Below are positions 9,022 through 17,649 of a stretch of 64,000 nt of DNA, in pieces. The stretch comes from Rhodococcoides fascians A44A (GTDB lineage Bacteria; Actinomycetota; Actinomycetes; Mycobacteriales; Mycobacteriaceae). The notes beneath the pieces were generated by a model. It saw nothing but the letters and a program-made list of their open reading frames with translations. It was not told where the DNA came from and made no database searches. The position numbers and the translations under genes are program-made. The first letter of the stretch is position 1, and every line of letters starts with the position of its first letter. Location of the stretch: positions 528,018 to 592,017 of the forward strand of contig NZ_JMEX01000008.1 in NCBI RefSeq assembly GCF_000760735.1. The letters are read 5' to 3'.

Positions 9022-9650
9022 CCGCGAACCTCGGCATGCTGATAGTCGTCGGCATCCTCGTCGCGACGGGGGTGTACCTGCTTCTGGAACGCTCGATCAC
9101 GAAGATGCTGCTCGGACTCCTGTTGTTCGGCAACGGAATCAACATCCTGCTGCTGACCGTCGGTGGCCCGACGGGCAATCCCCCGATAGTCGGCCGAACG
9201 ACGTCGATCCACGAGACCATGGCGGATCCGTTGGCGCAGGCCATGATTCTGACCGCCATCGTCATCACGATGGGTATCGCGGCGTTCGTGCTGGCACTCG
9301 CGTACCGCTCGTTCACGCTCAACACCAAGGACGACGTCGAGAACGACCCGGAGGACACCAAGGTCTCCAAGCGCCGATCCATGGCCGACATGCCGGACCG
9401 CGACCGGTCCGACGACCCGGTCACCGGTGAGCCGAGTTTCAGTGGTGACGCCTTCGACAGCCAGGGCAACCCGATTCCGATCGAGGAACTCAAGAACATC
9501 GAGGACCTCGAGTGCTACGAAGACTTGCACGAGGGTGACTTCGACGACGACGACGAACCGGACTTGAAGGGCCTCGACGGCATCGACAGCGCAGTGAAGG
9601 ACACATCCAAACCCAGCGCCAAGAAGCGCAAGAAGGGAGGCTCCGAATGA
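9018..9650 (+). CDS. mrpC: Mrp antiporter subunit C with long acidic tail
   Basis: NuoK-like subunit of the Mrp antiporter. Residues 1-100 form three membrane helices (LGMLIVVGILVATGVYLLLE, MLLGLLLFGNGINILLL, MILTAIVITMGIAAFVLALAYR). Usual MrpC proteins end about there, near 110-120 residues. This one continues for roughly 110 hydrophilic residues, rich in Asp and Glu (for example GDFDDDDEPD) and ending in a short basic stretch KKRKKG. The tail would lie in the cytoplasm; its role is unknown. The ATG overlaps the mrpA stop by four bases. Confidence 0.92.
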   Translation: MTANLGMLIVVGILVATGVYLLLERSITKMLLGLLLFGNGINILLLTVGGPTGNPPIVGRTTSIHETMADPLAQAMILTAIVITMGIAAFVLALAYRSFTLNTKDDVENDPEDTKVSKRRSMADMPDRDRSDDPVTGEPSFSGDAFDSQGNPIPIEELKNIEDLECYEDLHEGDFDDDDEPDLKGLDGIDSAVKDTSKPSAKKRKKGGSE

Positions 9651-11287
9651 GCATCCCCGCAAGCACCATCAGCGCTCTCACCCCGCTACCGGTCCTGATC
9701 CCCTTGTTCGCCGCAGCGTTGACACTCGTGGCGGGCAGGAGGCCACGGGCCCAACGCGTCATCACGATGGTCTCGCTGACGGCCATCGTCGTCGTGTCGG
9801 CATTCCTGCTGTACCTTGCCGACCGCGACGGAACGTTCGCGCTGCAGGTCGGTGGTTGGGACTCCCCGATCGGCATCTCACTGGTCGTCGACCGCCTCTC
9901 CGCACTGATGCTGCTGGTCAGCGCGATCGTGCTGCTGGCGGTCATGGTGTATTCCATCGGTCAGGGCATTCGCGACGGCAACGAGAACCAGCCCGTCTCG
10001 ATCTTTCTTCCGACGTATCTGGCGTTGAGCGCGGGCGTGTGCAACGCGTTCCTCGCCGGCGACCTGTTCAATCTGTTCGTCGGATTCGAGGTTCTGCTCG
10101 CCGCGTCGTTCGTGCTGCTCACTCTCGGAGCCAGCGCCGACCGCGTGCGTGCAGGCGTCTCGTACGTCATGGTGTCGATGGTCTCGTCGCTGATCTTCCT
10201 GTTCGGCATCGCGCTGGTCTACGCCGCGACCGGCACGCTGAATCTGGCGCACATCGCCACCCGCCTGGACGACGTGCCGTCGGGCACCAGGACGGCGATC
10301 TTCGCGGTCCTGCTCGTCGCCTTCGGCATCAAGGCTGCGGTGTTCCCGCTGTCCACGTGGCTTCCGGACTCCTACCCCACCGCCCCGGCCCCCGTCACCG
10401 CGGTGTTCGCCGGTTTGCTCACCAAGGTCGGTGTGTACGCGATCATCCGTGCACACACGCTGCTGTTCCCCGACGGAGGCCTGGACAACGTCCTGCTCGT
10501 GTGCGGTCTGCTCACGATGCTCGTCGGTATCTTCGGTTCCATCGCACAGAGCGACATCAAACGACTGCTGTCGTTCACTCTCGTCAGCCACATCGGGTAC
10601 ATGGTGTTCGGCGTCGCACTGTCCACGCAGTCCGGACTGTCGGGAGCGATCTACTACGTGGCGCACCACATCATCGTGCAGACGACGCTGTTCCTGGTCG
10701 TCGGACTCATCGAGCGTCAGGCCGGGTCGTCCTCGCTGCGACGTCTCGGCGGCCTGGCCGCCGCGAGCCCCGTGTTGGCGATCATCTTCCTCGTGCCCGC
10801 GTTGAATCTCGGTGGTATTCCGCCGTTCTCGGGCTTCATCGGGAAGGTGGCGCTGTTGCAGGCCGGTAGCGCCGAGGGCAGCGTCCTCGCGTGGATCCTC
10901 GTTGCAGGCGGCACCATCACCAGCTTGCTGACGCTGTACGTGATGGCCCGCGTGTGGACGAAGGCGTTCTGGCGTGCTCGCGCCGACGCTCCCGAGGGCG
11001 ACCTCGCGGACAACAGCCCGTCCGCTCTGCTCGACGATTCCAGCGACATCCAACTCGCGGACCGCGAGGACGTCGGCCGTATGCCCGCGTTCATGCTCAT
11101 CCCGACGGTAGGGCTCGTCGCAGTCGGATTGGCGCTGACGGTCTTCGCGGGCCGCATCATCGACATCAGCGACCGCGCCGCCGCCGACCTTCGTGATCGC
11201 TCGGTCTACATCGACGCCGTACGAGGTGCCGAGTTCCTCGGAGACAAATCCATGGACCAGGTCGCCGGAGAAGAGGCTGGACGATGA
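9647..11287 (+). CDS. mrpD: Mrp antiporter subunit D
   Basis: NuoN/ND2-type membrane subunit of the Mrp Na+/H+ antiporter, 546 residues with about 14 predicted hydrophobic helices. Diagnostic stretches are LNLGGIPPFSGFIGKVALLQAG and FGIKAAVFPLSTWLPDSYPTAPAPV, which carry the proton-channel Lys residues, and ALSAGVCNAFLAGDLFNLFVGFE. A cytoplasmic acidic loop (residues about 440-475) precedes the last helix. It overlaps mrpC and mrpE by four bases each. Confidence 0.94.
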   Translation: MSIPASTISALTPLPVLIPLFAAALTLVAGRRPRAQRVITMVSLTAIVVVSAFLLYLADRDGTFALQVGGWDSPIGISLVVDRLSALMLLVSAIVLLAVMVYSIGQGIRDGNENQPVSIFLPTYLALSAGVCNAFLAGDLFNLFVGFEVLLAASFVLLTLGASADRVRAGVSYVMVSMVSSLIFLFGIALVYAATGTLNLAHIATRLDDVPSGTRTAIFAVLLVAFGIKAAVFPLSTWLPDSYPTAPAPVTAVFAGLLTKVGVYAIIRAHTLLFPDGGLDNVLLVCGLLTMLVGIFGSIAQSDIKRLLSFTLVSHIGYMVFGVALSTQSGLSGAIYYVAHHIIVQTTLFLVVGLIERQAGSSSLRRLGGLAAASPVLAIIFLVPALNLGGIPPFSGFIGKVALLQAGSAEGSVLAWILVAGGTITSLLTLYVMARVWTKAFWRARADAPEGDLADNSPSALLDDSSDIQLADREDVGRMPAFMLIPTVGLVAVGLALTVFAGRIIDISDRAAADLRDRSVYIDAVRGAEFLGDKSMDQVAGEEAGR

Positions 11288-11940
11288 AATATCTGAACCG
11301 CTTCGTCCTGCTGCGCCTGTGGATTCTCGGCTGGCTCACCGCCGTGTGGGTGTTGTTGTGGGGCAACGTCAGTGCCGCCAACGTCCTGGGCGGAATCGTC
11401 GTCGGCCTCGGGATCATGATCCTGCTTCCGTTGCCGAAGGTGCCCGTCGAAGGTCGAATTCACCTGTGGTCCTTGCTGAAGCTGACCTTCTGGTTCTTCT
11501 ACTACGCCGCCGAGTCGTCGGTGAACGTCGCCTGGCTTGCGGTCCGCCCCAAGGCTCCGCCGGTCACCGGTGTTCTCCGCTGCCGCATCGCCATCAAGTC
11601 CGATCTGGTTCTCACGTTGTTCGTCGACGCCATGAATCTCGTTCCGGGAACCATGGTTCTGGAGATCGATCAGACCAGGCGCCTGCTCTACGTACACGTG
11701 CTGGACATGGGCAGCCAGAAGGCAGTCGATTCGTTCTACGCCTACGTACGTCACCTGGAGAAACTGTTCATCGCCGCGTTCGAGCGTGATTCCGACTGGA
11801 AGCCGAGCCCGCTTCACTTCCAGGAGTACGAGCGGTACCACGGAGTCCTGGGCGACGACATCGCGTCGGCACCGGGTACGGACGGCACTTTCCGGGACGA
11901 CAAGAAGACCGACGACGAACGAAAGGGTGAGTGGAAGTGA
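11284..11940 (+). CDS. mrpE: Mrp antiporter subunit E
   Basis: MrpE/MnhE membrane subunit, 218 residues. The N-terminal helices (LWILGWLTAVWVLLWG, ANVLGGIVVGLGIMILLPL) and the family core VNVAWLAVRPKAPPVTGVLR...LFVDAMNLVPGTMVLEID are present. About 60 extra C-terminal residues are hydrophilic and charged, longer than in Bacillus homologues but common in actinobacteria. Four-base overlaps on both sides show tight translational coupling within the operon. Confidence 0.93.
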   Translation: MKYLNRFVLLRLWILGWLTAVWVLLWGNVSAANVLGGIVVGLGIMILLPLPKVPVEGRIHLWSLLKLTFWFFYYAAESSVNVAWLAVRPKAPPVTGVLRCRIAIKSDLVLTLFVDAMNLVPGTMVLEIDQTRRLLYVHVLDMGSQKAVDSFYAYVRHLEKLFIAAFERDSDWKPSPLHFQEYERYHGVLGDDIASAPGTDGTFRDDKKTDDERKGEWK

Positions 11941-12194
11941 CCGTCGTACTTGCCGTTTCCGGCATCCTGCTCATCGCTGCAGCCGTCGTGACCGCCTACC
12001 GTCTGCTCGACGGGCCGAGCACACTCGACCGCCTCGTCGCCATGGACACCATCCTCGCGGTGTCGATGTGCGGGCTGGCGGTGTGGGCTGTCTACAGCGC
12101 CGACACCACCATCGTGCCCGCGATCGTCGCACTGTCGCTGGTGAGTTTCATCGGATCCGTCAGTGTCGCGAGGTTCAGGGTGAGGGACGAATGA
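11937..12194 (+). CDS. mrpF: Mrp antiporter subunit F
   Basis: Small three-helix MrpF subunit of about 85 residues, with the family pattern YRLLDGPSTLDRLVAMDTILAVSM. Start placed at GTG 11937: it makes a GTGA overlap with the mrpE stop and sits nine bases after AAAGGG (11922-11927). A GTG two codons upstream (11931) is only three bases from that site. The mrpG start overlaps its stop. Confidence 0.91.
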   Translation: MTVVLAVSGILLIAAAVVTAYRLLDGPSTLDRLVAMDTILAVSMCGLAVWAVYSADTTIVPAIVALSLVSFIGSVSVARFRVRDE

Positions 12195-12535
12195 ACACGG
12201 TATTGGAAGTAATCTCGGGCATTCTGATTCTGCTGGGCGCGATCCTCGCGTTCACCGCGGCCGTCGGGATCGTGCGCTTCCCGGACACGCTGTCACGCAT
12301 GCACGCCGCGACGAAGCCTCAGGTCGTCGGCCTGCTACTGGTGCTGGCGGGCGCCGTGATCCAACTGCGAGGCAACGTCGACATCTGGATGCTGGTGCTC
12401 GTCGGGGTGTTCACCCTGGTGACGGCTCCGGTCATCGCGCACACCGTCGGACGTGTCGCCTACCGCGAGCAGCGTGGTCGCGACGGACTGCTGATCGTCA
12501 ACGAGATGGAGACGAACGAAGGGGACGATCGCTGA
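12191..12535 (+). CDS. mrpG: Mrp antiporter subunit G
   Basis: Last gene of the Mrp operon, 114 residues, three helices. The family signature AVGIVRFPDTLSRMHAATKPQ is complete (about residues 24-44). The hydrophilic end (REQRGRDGLLIVNEMETNEGDD) is cytoplasmic. ATG at 12191 overlaps the mrpF stop. Its final 38 bases overlap the end of the convergent PAP2 gene. Together MrpAB, C, D, E, F and G make a complete antiporter for pH and sodium homeostasis. Confidence 0.93.
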   Translation: MNTVLEVISGILILLGAILAFTAAVGIVRFPDTLSRMHAATKPQVVGLLLVLAGAVIQLRGNVDIWMLVLVGVFTLVTAPVIAHTVGRVAYREQRGRDGLLIVNEMETNEGDDR

Positions 12536-13817
12536 CGGTGCTGTTCGCGAAGAACGTTGCGTAGAACATCCCGATCACCGATCCCATCGCGATCAGGATC
12601 AGCGGCCCGAACAGCTCCGGATACGTTCCCATGGGGACGGCGAGGTAGCGGTAACAGAGCAACAACCCCACCATCGTCGCGACGCCGAACGCGACCATCC
12701 GGATGCGGGCAGGATCTTTCAGCCCGCGCTCGGGGTCGCGCAGCACCGATTCGAGGGTCAGGCACAGTACGACGCCTGCGACCAGGTCGACACCGTAGTG
12801 ATAGCCGAAGCCGAGCGTGGCGGCCAGGGTGCACACCAGCCACACCGTTCCACCCCATCGGAGCCACCACGGACCACGCCTCGAGTGGATGAACAAGCTC
12901 AGCGCCCAGGCGGTGTGCAGCGACGGCATGCAGTTTCGGGGAGTCAGTTCGTCGAAACCGATGGCCGTCGGCGATGCGTCGAACGGAACCAGCGTCGGCC
13001 AGTAGTTTCCGAGCTGGAACCCCTCGCCGGCCGAACCGAATGCGAAGACCGGGCCGACGACGGGGAACAGCACGTAGAAGACAGGTCCGACGAGGCCGAT
13101 GAGAAGAAATGTTCTGACCAGGTAGTGCGACGGCCACAGTCCGGTGCGCGAGACGCCACGGAGTTGGTAGATCGCGATGGCGATGGCGGCGACCGGGAGC
13201 TGGATGTAGACCCAGTGCAGCACCGCGTAGACGATCGGGCCGAGCGCATCGAGCCAGCTTCCGACGATCCACGACGGGTTGCCGAGCGCGTGGTCGGCTA
13301 GTTGCGCGTACTCGTCCAGGACGTAGGGCCGGACGATGGTGGTGATCTGCAACCATGCGTCGCCGCCCTTGGTGGCGAGGATGAGCAGTCCGCCGAGGCA
13401 CACTGCTCGGATGCCGCCGGCGTCGCGGCGCCAGATGGTGAACACGGCCAATCCGGCCAGTGCGATCACGGCTCCGTTGCCGACGACGAACGGGTGACCG
13501 GCTTCCAACCGAGCGAGCGCGCCCACGGCATCGATCAGTACGGCGATTCCGAGTGCCCACAGCCGAATCGGCATGCGTACGCCGACGAGGGCCAACGCCA
13601 GACCGCCCCACGGCACGGCCATCGACTTGGGGGTGCCGAAGAAGTCGTTCCAGATACTCGGAAGCGGGCCGGGGAAACCCTTCCAGAACGCGACGACCTG
13701 CAGCGATGCGAGGAAAATCAGAACGACGACAGCGCCGACACCGTAGACGCGTAGTGCGCCCGGCGCCGCTCTCTCGACGTGTGACGTTCGCTCTTCCCCC
13801 TGAAGCACGTCGTTCAT
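12498..13817 (-). CDS. PAP2-superfamily membrane protein
   Basis: Polytopic membrane protein of 439 residues in the PAP2 phosphatase/phosphotransferase superfamily. The active-site motifs are RNCMPSLHTAWAL (PSxH) and GYHYGVDLVAG (HxxxD), placed between helices as in the AUR1/inositolphosphotransferase-like branch. Substrate may be a lipid phosphate or phosphoinositol group; this cannot be decided here. The N-terminal half holds several extra helices with no known motif. It converges on mrpG, overlapping it by 38 bases. Confidence 0.88.
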   Translation of the reverse strand: MNDVLQGEERTSHVERAAPGALRVYGVGAVVVLIFLASLQVVAFWKGFPGPLPSIWNDFFGTPKSMAVPWGGLALALVGVRMPIRLWALGIAVLIDAVGALARLEAGHPFVVGNGAVIALAGLAVFTIWRRDAGGIRAVCLGGLLILATKGGDAWLQITTIVRPYVLDEYAQLADHALGNPSWIVGSWLDALGPIVYAVLHWVYIQLPVAAIAIAIYQLRGVSRTGLWPSHYLVRTFLLIGLVGPVFYVLFPVVGPVFAFGSAGEGFQLGNYWPTLVPFDASPTAIGFDELTPRNCMPSLHTAWALSLFIHSRRGPWWLRWGGTVWLVCTLAATLGFGYHYGVDLVAGVVLCLTLESVLRDPERGLKDPARIRMVAFGVATMVGLLLCYRYLAVPMGTYPELFGPLILIAMGSVIGMFYATFFANSTVSDRPLRSSPSR

Positions 13818-13872
13818 AGTAAACGGAGCATGAACGAAGAATTACATCCAGAAGGTCACGATCGAAGGTCGA

Positions 13873-15099
13873 TCACCGGCGCAGTTCGTCCACCAGCGAC
13901 TGCACCACGGTGCGAAGGTTTCCGTCGGAATCTGCCGCGACCTTGCGTTGACGTTGATACGACGCGCCCCGCCGGGGAATGTCGGCGACCGACGCCAACT
14001 CGTCGGCGCATCCGAGCCGCACCGCGGTGGGCGCGAGTCGTTCGAGGAGATCGTCAAGGTCGTCGGTGACGAGGCGCTCGTTGCTGTCCGCGTCGAGGAT
14101 GATCTCGGCGTCGAGCCCGTACCGGGCCGCACGCCACTTGTTTTCCTGAACGTGCCACGGGGGCATGCTCGGCAGTGTCTCGCCTGCTTCGAGACGCTGG
14201 TCGAGGTCGACGATCAGGCAATGCGTCAGTGCGACCAGCGCGGCGAGCTCACGCTTGGTGGACGCGCCGTCGCACACTCGCACCTCGATGGTTCCCCACT
14301 TCGGCGCCGGCCGGATGTCCCAGTGCATTCCGCCGAGCTGTTCGATGACGCCGGTCTTCATCTGGTCTCGAACGAAGCCTTCGAACTGACCCCAGTCCTC
14401 GAACTGAAACGGCAGGCCCGCCGTGGGGAGCTGCTGGAACATCAGCGCCCGGTTGCTGGCGTATCCGGTGTCGTTTCCGGACCAGATCGGCGACGACGCC
14501 GACAGTGCCAGCAGGTGCGGATACTGCAGCAGCAGCGAGTTGAGAATCGGAAACACCTTGTCCGGCGAGGACACGCCGACGTGGACGTGCACGCCCCAGA
14601 TCAGCATCTGCCTCCCCCACCACTGCGTGCGAGCGATCAACTCGTCGTAGCTCGGGGTGCTGGTGAGTACCTGCGTCGACCATTCCGCGAAGGGATGCGT
14701 GCCGGCACTGAACAGGTCGATGTTCAGCGGGGCCGCAGCGCGCCTGACCAGATCGAGCGACTCGCCCAGGTCGTCCATCGCTTCACCGACGTTCTCGCAC
14801 ACTCCGGTGACGAGCTCGACGGTGTTGCGCAGCAGCTCCTTCGTCACGCGCGGAGTCTCCGCGCCCGCCAGCTCGGTCACGCCGTCCATGACGTCGGCGG
14901 CCGAGTTGACGAGATCCAGCGAATCCTTGTCCACCAGCGCGATCTCCCACTCCACGCCGAGGGTCGGGCGCGGGGAGGAATTGAACGCTATGGCAGGAGC
15001 GGAGCCTGCGGAGTGACCCGATGCCGCAGGAGCGGAGCCTGCGGAGTGACCCGATGCCGCAGGAGCGGAGCCTGCGGAGTGGGTGGGGCGGCCCGGCAT
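13873..15099 (-). CDS. carboxylate-amine ligase, GCS2/YbdK family
   Basis: Glutamate-cysteine ligase type 2 family protein of 408 residues, ATP-dependent amide-forming enzyme of uncertain substrate (YbdK type, Rv0433-like). The body begins PRPTLGVEWEIALVDKDSLDLV, the family N-terminus with its metal-binding Glu residues; further blocks are WGVHVHVGV and GTIEVRVCDG. In front lie about 36 residues made of the 11-residue unit HSAGSAPAASG, encoded by the 33-bp repeats at 14993-15080. No ATG, GTG or TTG lies between the repeats and the enzyme body (the codon there is ATA), so translation seems to begin at ATG 15099 and read through the repeats. Confidence 0.87.
   Translation of the reverse strand: MPGRPTHSAGSAPAASGHSAGSAPAASGHSAGSAPAIAFNSSPRPTLGVEWEIALVDKDSLDLVNSAADVMDGVTELAGAETPRVTKELLRNTVELVTGVCENVGEAMDDLGESLDLVRRAAAPLNIDLFSAGTHPFAEWSTQVLTSTPSYDELIARTQWWGRQMLIWGVHVHVGVSSPDKVFPILNSLLLQYPHLLALSASSPIWSGNDTGYASNRALMFQQLPTAGLPFQFEDWGQFEGFVRDQMKTGVIEQLGGMHWDIRPAPKWGTIEVRVCDGASTKRELAALVALTHCLIVDLDQRLEAGETLPSMPPWHVQENKWRAARYGLDAEIILDADSNERLVTDDLDDLLERLAPTAVRLGCADELASVADIPRRGASYQRQRKVAADSDGNLRTVVQSLVDELRR
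14993..15080. repeat. 33-bp hairpin-forming tandem repeats (2.7 copies)
   Basis: Copies at 14993-15025, 15026-15058 and a partial one at 15059-15080 are identical. Each can fold as the hairpin CCGCAGG-AGCGGAG-CCTGCGG. The 33-bp length keeps frame, so the array is translated as HSAGSAPAASG units at the start of the carboxylate-amine ligase. It resembles a small REP-like element that entered the 5' end of a gene. Confidence 0.85.
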
Positions 15100-15114
15100 G
15101 TGAGCGGGAACCGC

Positions 15115-15810
15115 TTATTCCAGGACCGCGCAGGCGGCGCGGCCACCCGCGTCGCCGGTCATGAGGGTGTTCATGTCGGGAACGGCGCCGCCGTCGGGCA
15201 GGGTGTAGCGCGGCGGGATGTTGGCGAAGTTGTCCGGGCCCTCGTGGATGATGACGGATCGTCCGCCGTCGGCGCGGAGGTCGTCGAGGGTGACGGCGTC
15301 GGTCGTGGTGACCAGCATGGCCGTTCCGTCCTCGCCGACCTGCAGCGATGTCAGGTCACCGCTGGAGGGGTGTTCGGTGCGGCCGCCGACCTGCAGGTGC
15401 CCGCCGGCGGACAGGAAGTTGCCGGGCTCGCCGCCTGCAGGTGCCACGGAGTTGGGCTCGCAGACGCCCGCGGTGTGGACGTGCAGACCGTGGAATCCGG
15501 GAGTGAGGCCTTCTGCTTCGACGGTGACGACGAGGTGGTCGCCCTCTTCGACGAACGAGACGGTGCCGACGGTGGTGCCTGCGGCGTTCTCGAACTCGGC
15601 TTCGACGGTGCCCTCAGGGCTGTCGGCGGCGACGCCGTGACCGGAGGGATCCTCGTGGCCGGTCCAGACGGGAGGCGTCGTGCCCGCTACGTCGGACGGG
15701 GTTTCCGGGGCCGTGCATGCGACCAGTCCGAATGCGGCGACAGCGACGACGGGAGTAGCGAAGCGCCACGACCTGATCGTCCGGGATCGGGCTGTGCTGG
15801 TCGATGCCAT
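15115..15810 (-). CDS. sodC: superoxide dismutase [Cu-Zn], lipoprotein
   Basis: Copper-zinc superoxide dismutase anchored outside the cytoplasmic membrane, protecting the envelope from superoxide. Start at ATG 15810, nine bases after AAGGAG; a longer frame to 15900 is not supported. The signal peptide ends in the lipobox LVAC followed by a Thr/Pro-rich linker. Metal ligands are in GFHGLHVHTAG, GGHLQVGGRTEHPSSGDL and SVIIHEGPDNF, and the active-site Arg is in GDAGGRAAC near the end. It lies 14 bases from the carboxylate-amine ligase and may be co-transcribed with it and the LytR_C gene. Confidence 0.93.
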   Translation of the reverse strand: MASTSTARSRTIRSWRFATPVVAVAAFGLVACTAPETPSDVAGTTPPVWTGHEDPSGHGVAADSPEGTVEAEFENAAGTTVGTVSFVEEGDHLVVTVEAEGLTPGFHGLHVHTAGVCEPNSVAPAGGEPGNFLSAGGHLQVGGRTEHPSSGDLTSLQVGEDGTAMLVTTTDAVTLDDLRADGGRSVIIHEGPDNFANIPPRYTLPDGGAVPDMNTLMTGDAGGRAACAVLE

Positions 15811-15916
15811 GGAAAATGCTCCTTCGTCGGACAGGCTGGGCGTTGCGTAGATCATAACTATCCCCGGTAGTAGTCCAGTCGGCAGTAGCCCGGTCGACAC
15901 GTGGTCGGTCGGGGCT

Positions 15917-16435
15917 CTACTGGGTGACCATCACGACGACGCTGTCTCCGAACCCGGTCAGTGTGGCCGGCATGGCTTCGGCGGTGGCGCCCAGTTGTTG
16001 GGCTATCTCCTGCGCCGCGGCCTCCGCGCCGGAGGCGTCTCCGTAGTACACCGTGGTGGCGGGGACCTGGGTCTGGGCGTAGTTGCCCGTTTCGGCGATC
16101 GTCCAGCCCTGGGCGGTGAGCGTGTCCGCAGTGGTGGCTGCCAGACCGGAGACGTCGCTGTTGTTCAGCACGCGTACCTCGACCTCGGCCGGTGCGACGG
16201 ACGTCGTCGGGGCGCTGGTGGTCGAGGCCGCCGGCGCCTGAGCTGCCGGGGAGGTCGCTTCCGCGACTTCGCTGGTGGCCTCGGGGGCGGCCGCTTCTTC
16301 ACTGTCTCCGGAACCGGTCAACGACAGTGCACCGATCGCTGCGAACAGAATCGCGAGCGAAATGAGAACCATTGCCAAGGCGCGGAGCGGAGGGCCGGAC
16401 GATTCCGGGTTGGGACTGCTCACACTGGAAGACAC
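15917..16435 (-). CDS. LytR_C-domain membrane-anchored protein
   Basis: 172 residues: a short cytoplasmic start, one transmembrane helix (about 18-40), an Ala/Thr/Ser/Pro-rich linker, and a C-terminal LytR_C domain (EVRVLNNSDVSGLAATTADTL to the end) of the type found behind LCP cell-wall ligases. Here the domain stands alone. An extracytoplasmic, cell-wall-associated role is inferred. The start is a GTG at 16435, 10 bases after the DUF3263 gene ends; the two stay together in mycobacteria as I recall (Rv0430-Rv0431). Confidence 0.85.
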   Translation of the reverse strand: MSSSVSSPNPESSGPPLRALAMVLISLAILFAAIGALSLTGSGDSEEAAAPEATSEVAEATSPAAQAPAASTTSAPTTSVAPAEVEVRVLNNSDVSGLAATTADTLTAQGWTIAETGNYAQTQVPATTVYYGDASGAEAAAQEIAQQLGATAEAMPATLTGFGDSVVVMVTQ

Positions 16436-16445
16436 TAGTTGACGG

Positions 16446-16775
16446 CTAGACCTCGAAGCCGAGTCGCCTCGCAGCCCTTGCCTTCTGACGGCTCGCGCGG
16501 AGCCTGCGCAGACGCTTCACCAGCATGGGATCGGCTGCCAGTGATTCCGGGCGGTCGACGAGTGCGTTCAACACCTGGTAGTAGCGAGTCGCGGACATCG
16601 AGAAGAGTTCCTTGATGGCTTCTTCCTTTGCGCCTGCGTACTTCCACCACTGGCGCTCGAAGGACAGGATGTCGTGTTCACGACGGGTCAGGCCGTCTGC
16701 TCCGACCTCGTTGATGTCCCCCGTGTTTCCCGGTTGCTGAGACTGGTTCGAGTCACGCGCTGCTGCGCCGTCCAT
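16446..16775 (-). CDS. DUF3263 family protein, probable DNA-binding
   Basis: 109 residues. The central part GLTRREHDILSFERQWWKYAGAKEEAIKELFSMSATRYYQVLNALVDRP matches the DUF3263 family, which looks like a helix-turn-helix similar to sigma factor region 4; the C-terminus is very basic (RLRRLRASRQKARAARR). A transcription role is therefore likely but not proven. The ATG at 16775 follows GAGGAG. Divergent from def across 279 bases. Confidence 0.85.
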   Translation of the reverse strand: MDGAAARDSNQSQQPGNTGDINEVGADGLTRREHDILSFERQWWKYAGAKEEAIKELFSMSATRYYQVLNALVDRPESLAADPMLVKRLRRLRASRQKARAARRLGFEV

Positions 16776-16923
16776 CTCACTCCTCGACTTCGCGGATCCG
16801 TGTCGACGGATCCCGATCCTGTGCCGTGATGCTGTCCTGTGCCGTCATGCCGGTCCCCACCTTTTGCCACGAGCCCCAGACCCGCGTCGACGCACCCGAG
16901 GGGCGGGCAGTCGGCACGAAATT

Positions 16924-16935
16924 ACACACGTGTGT
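16924..16935. promoter_or_regulatory. palindrome ACACACGTGTGT in the def/DUF3263 divergent region
   Basis: The 279 bases between the DUF3263 gene and def (16776-17054) hold no gene. A perfect 12-bp palindrome lies near the middle, in a locally AT-richer stretch. It could be an operator for either gene, but a site this short may also arise by chance. Confidence 0.3.
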
Positions 16936-17054
16936 TTCGGTTGTTATTGAACCACGGTGCGCAGTGCTTGGGCACAGCTCGCAGGACGTGCGGCGAGTCG
17001 CGCCCCCTCACCGTGTGCACGGAGAGGGGCTTCACGCCAGTATTCTTGTCGACC

Positions 17055-17645
17055 ATGGCAATTCTCCCGATCCGGATCGTCGGCGACCCGGTACTGCACA
17101 CCCCCACCCGGCCCGTCACCGAGACGCCCGCCGAACTCGCCGACCTTATCGCGAACATGTACGACACGCTCGCCGCCGCCAACGGCGTCGGACTCGCCGC
17201 CAACCAGGTCGGCGAACCCCTTCGGCTGTTCATCTACGACTGCCCCGACGAGGGCGAGGACGGCAAGGTCGTCCGTCGCCGCGGCGAGGTGATCAACCCG
17301 GTTCTGGAGACGTCGGAGATCCCCGAGACGATGCCGGATCCCGAGGACGACGACGAGGGCTGCCTTTCGGTTCCCGGCGAGCAGTACCCCACCGGACGTG
17401 CGGACTGGGCACGCGTCACGGGCACCGACGCCGCGGGCGAGCCCGTCGACATCGAAGGAACGGGTTTCTTCGCTCGCATGCTGCAGCACGAGGTCGGGCA
17501 CCTCGACGGTTTCCTGTACGTCGACGTTCTCATCGGCCGCAATGCGCGTGCCGCGAAGAAGGCGATCAAACGCGCCGGTTGGGGCAAGCCGGGTCTGTCC
17601 TGGGTCCCCGGCACCGTCGAAGATCCGTTCGGCCACGAGGACTGA
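17055..17645 (+). CDS. def: peptide deformylase
   Basis: Removes the formyl group from the N-terminal methionine of new proteins; metal-dependent, cytoplasmic. All three motifs are present: [20 protein letters not shown] (metal Cys) and [16 protein letters not shown] (HExxH-type metal site). 196 residues is normal. The start is ATG 17055 ([15 protein letters not shown]), the standard N-terminus; a longer frame to 16839 has no family similarity. The GNAT gene follows five bases after the stop. Confidence 0.94.
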   Translation: MAILPIRIVGDPVLHTPTRPVTETPAELADLIANMYDTLAAANGVGLAANQVGEPLRLFIYDCPDEGEDGKVVRRRGEVINPVLETSEIPETMPDPEDDDEGCLSVPGEQYPTGRADWARVTGTDAAGEPVDIEGTGFFARMLQHEVGHLDGFLYVDVLIGRNARAAKKAIKRAGWGKPGLSWVPGTVEDPFGHED

Positions 17646-17649
17646 CGCG

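Noticed and set aside
14993..15080. Possible CRISPR-like repeats
   Set aside because: Head-to-tail units of 33 bp without unique spacers, and translated in frame.
13948..15870. 640-residue plus-strand open frame
   Set aside because: Runs opposite the carboxylate-amine ligase and sodC genes, both certain; a GC-rich shadow.
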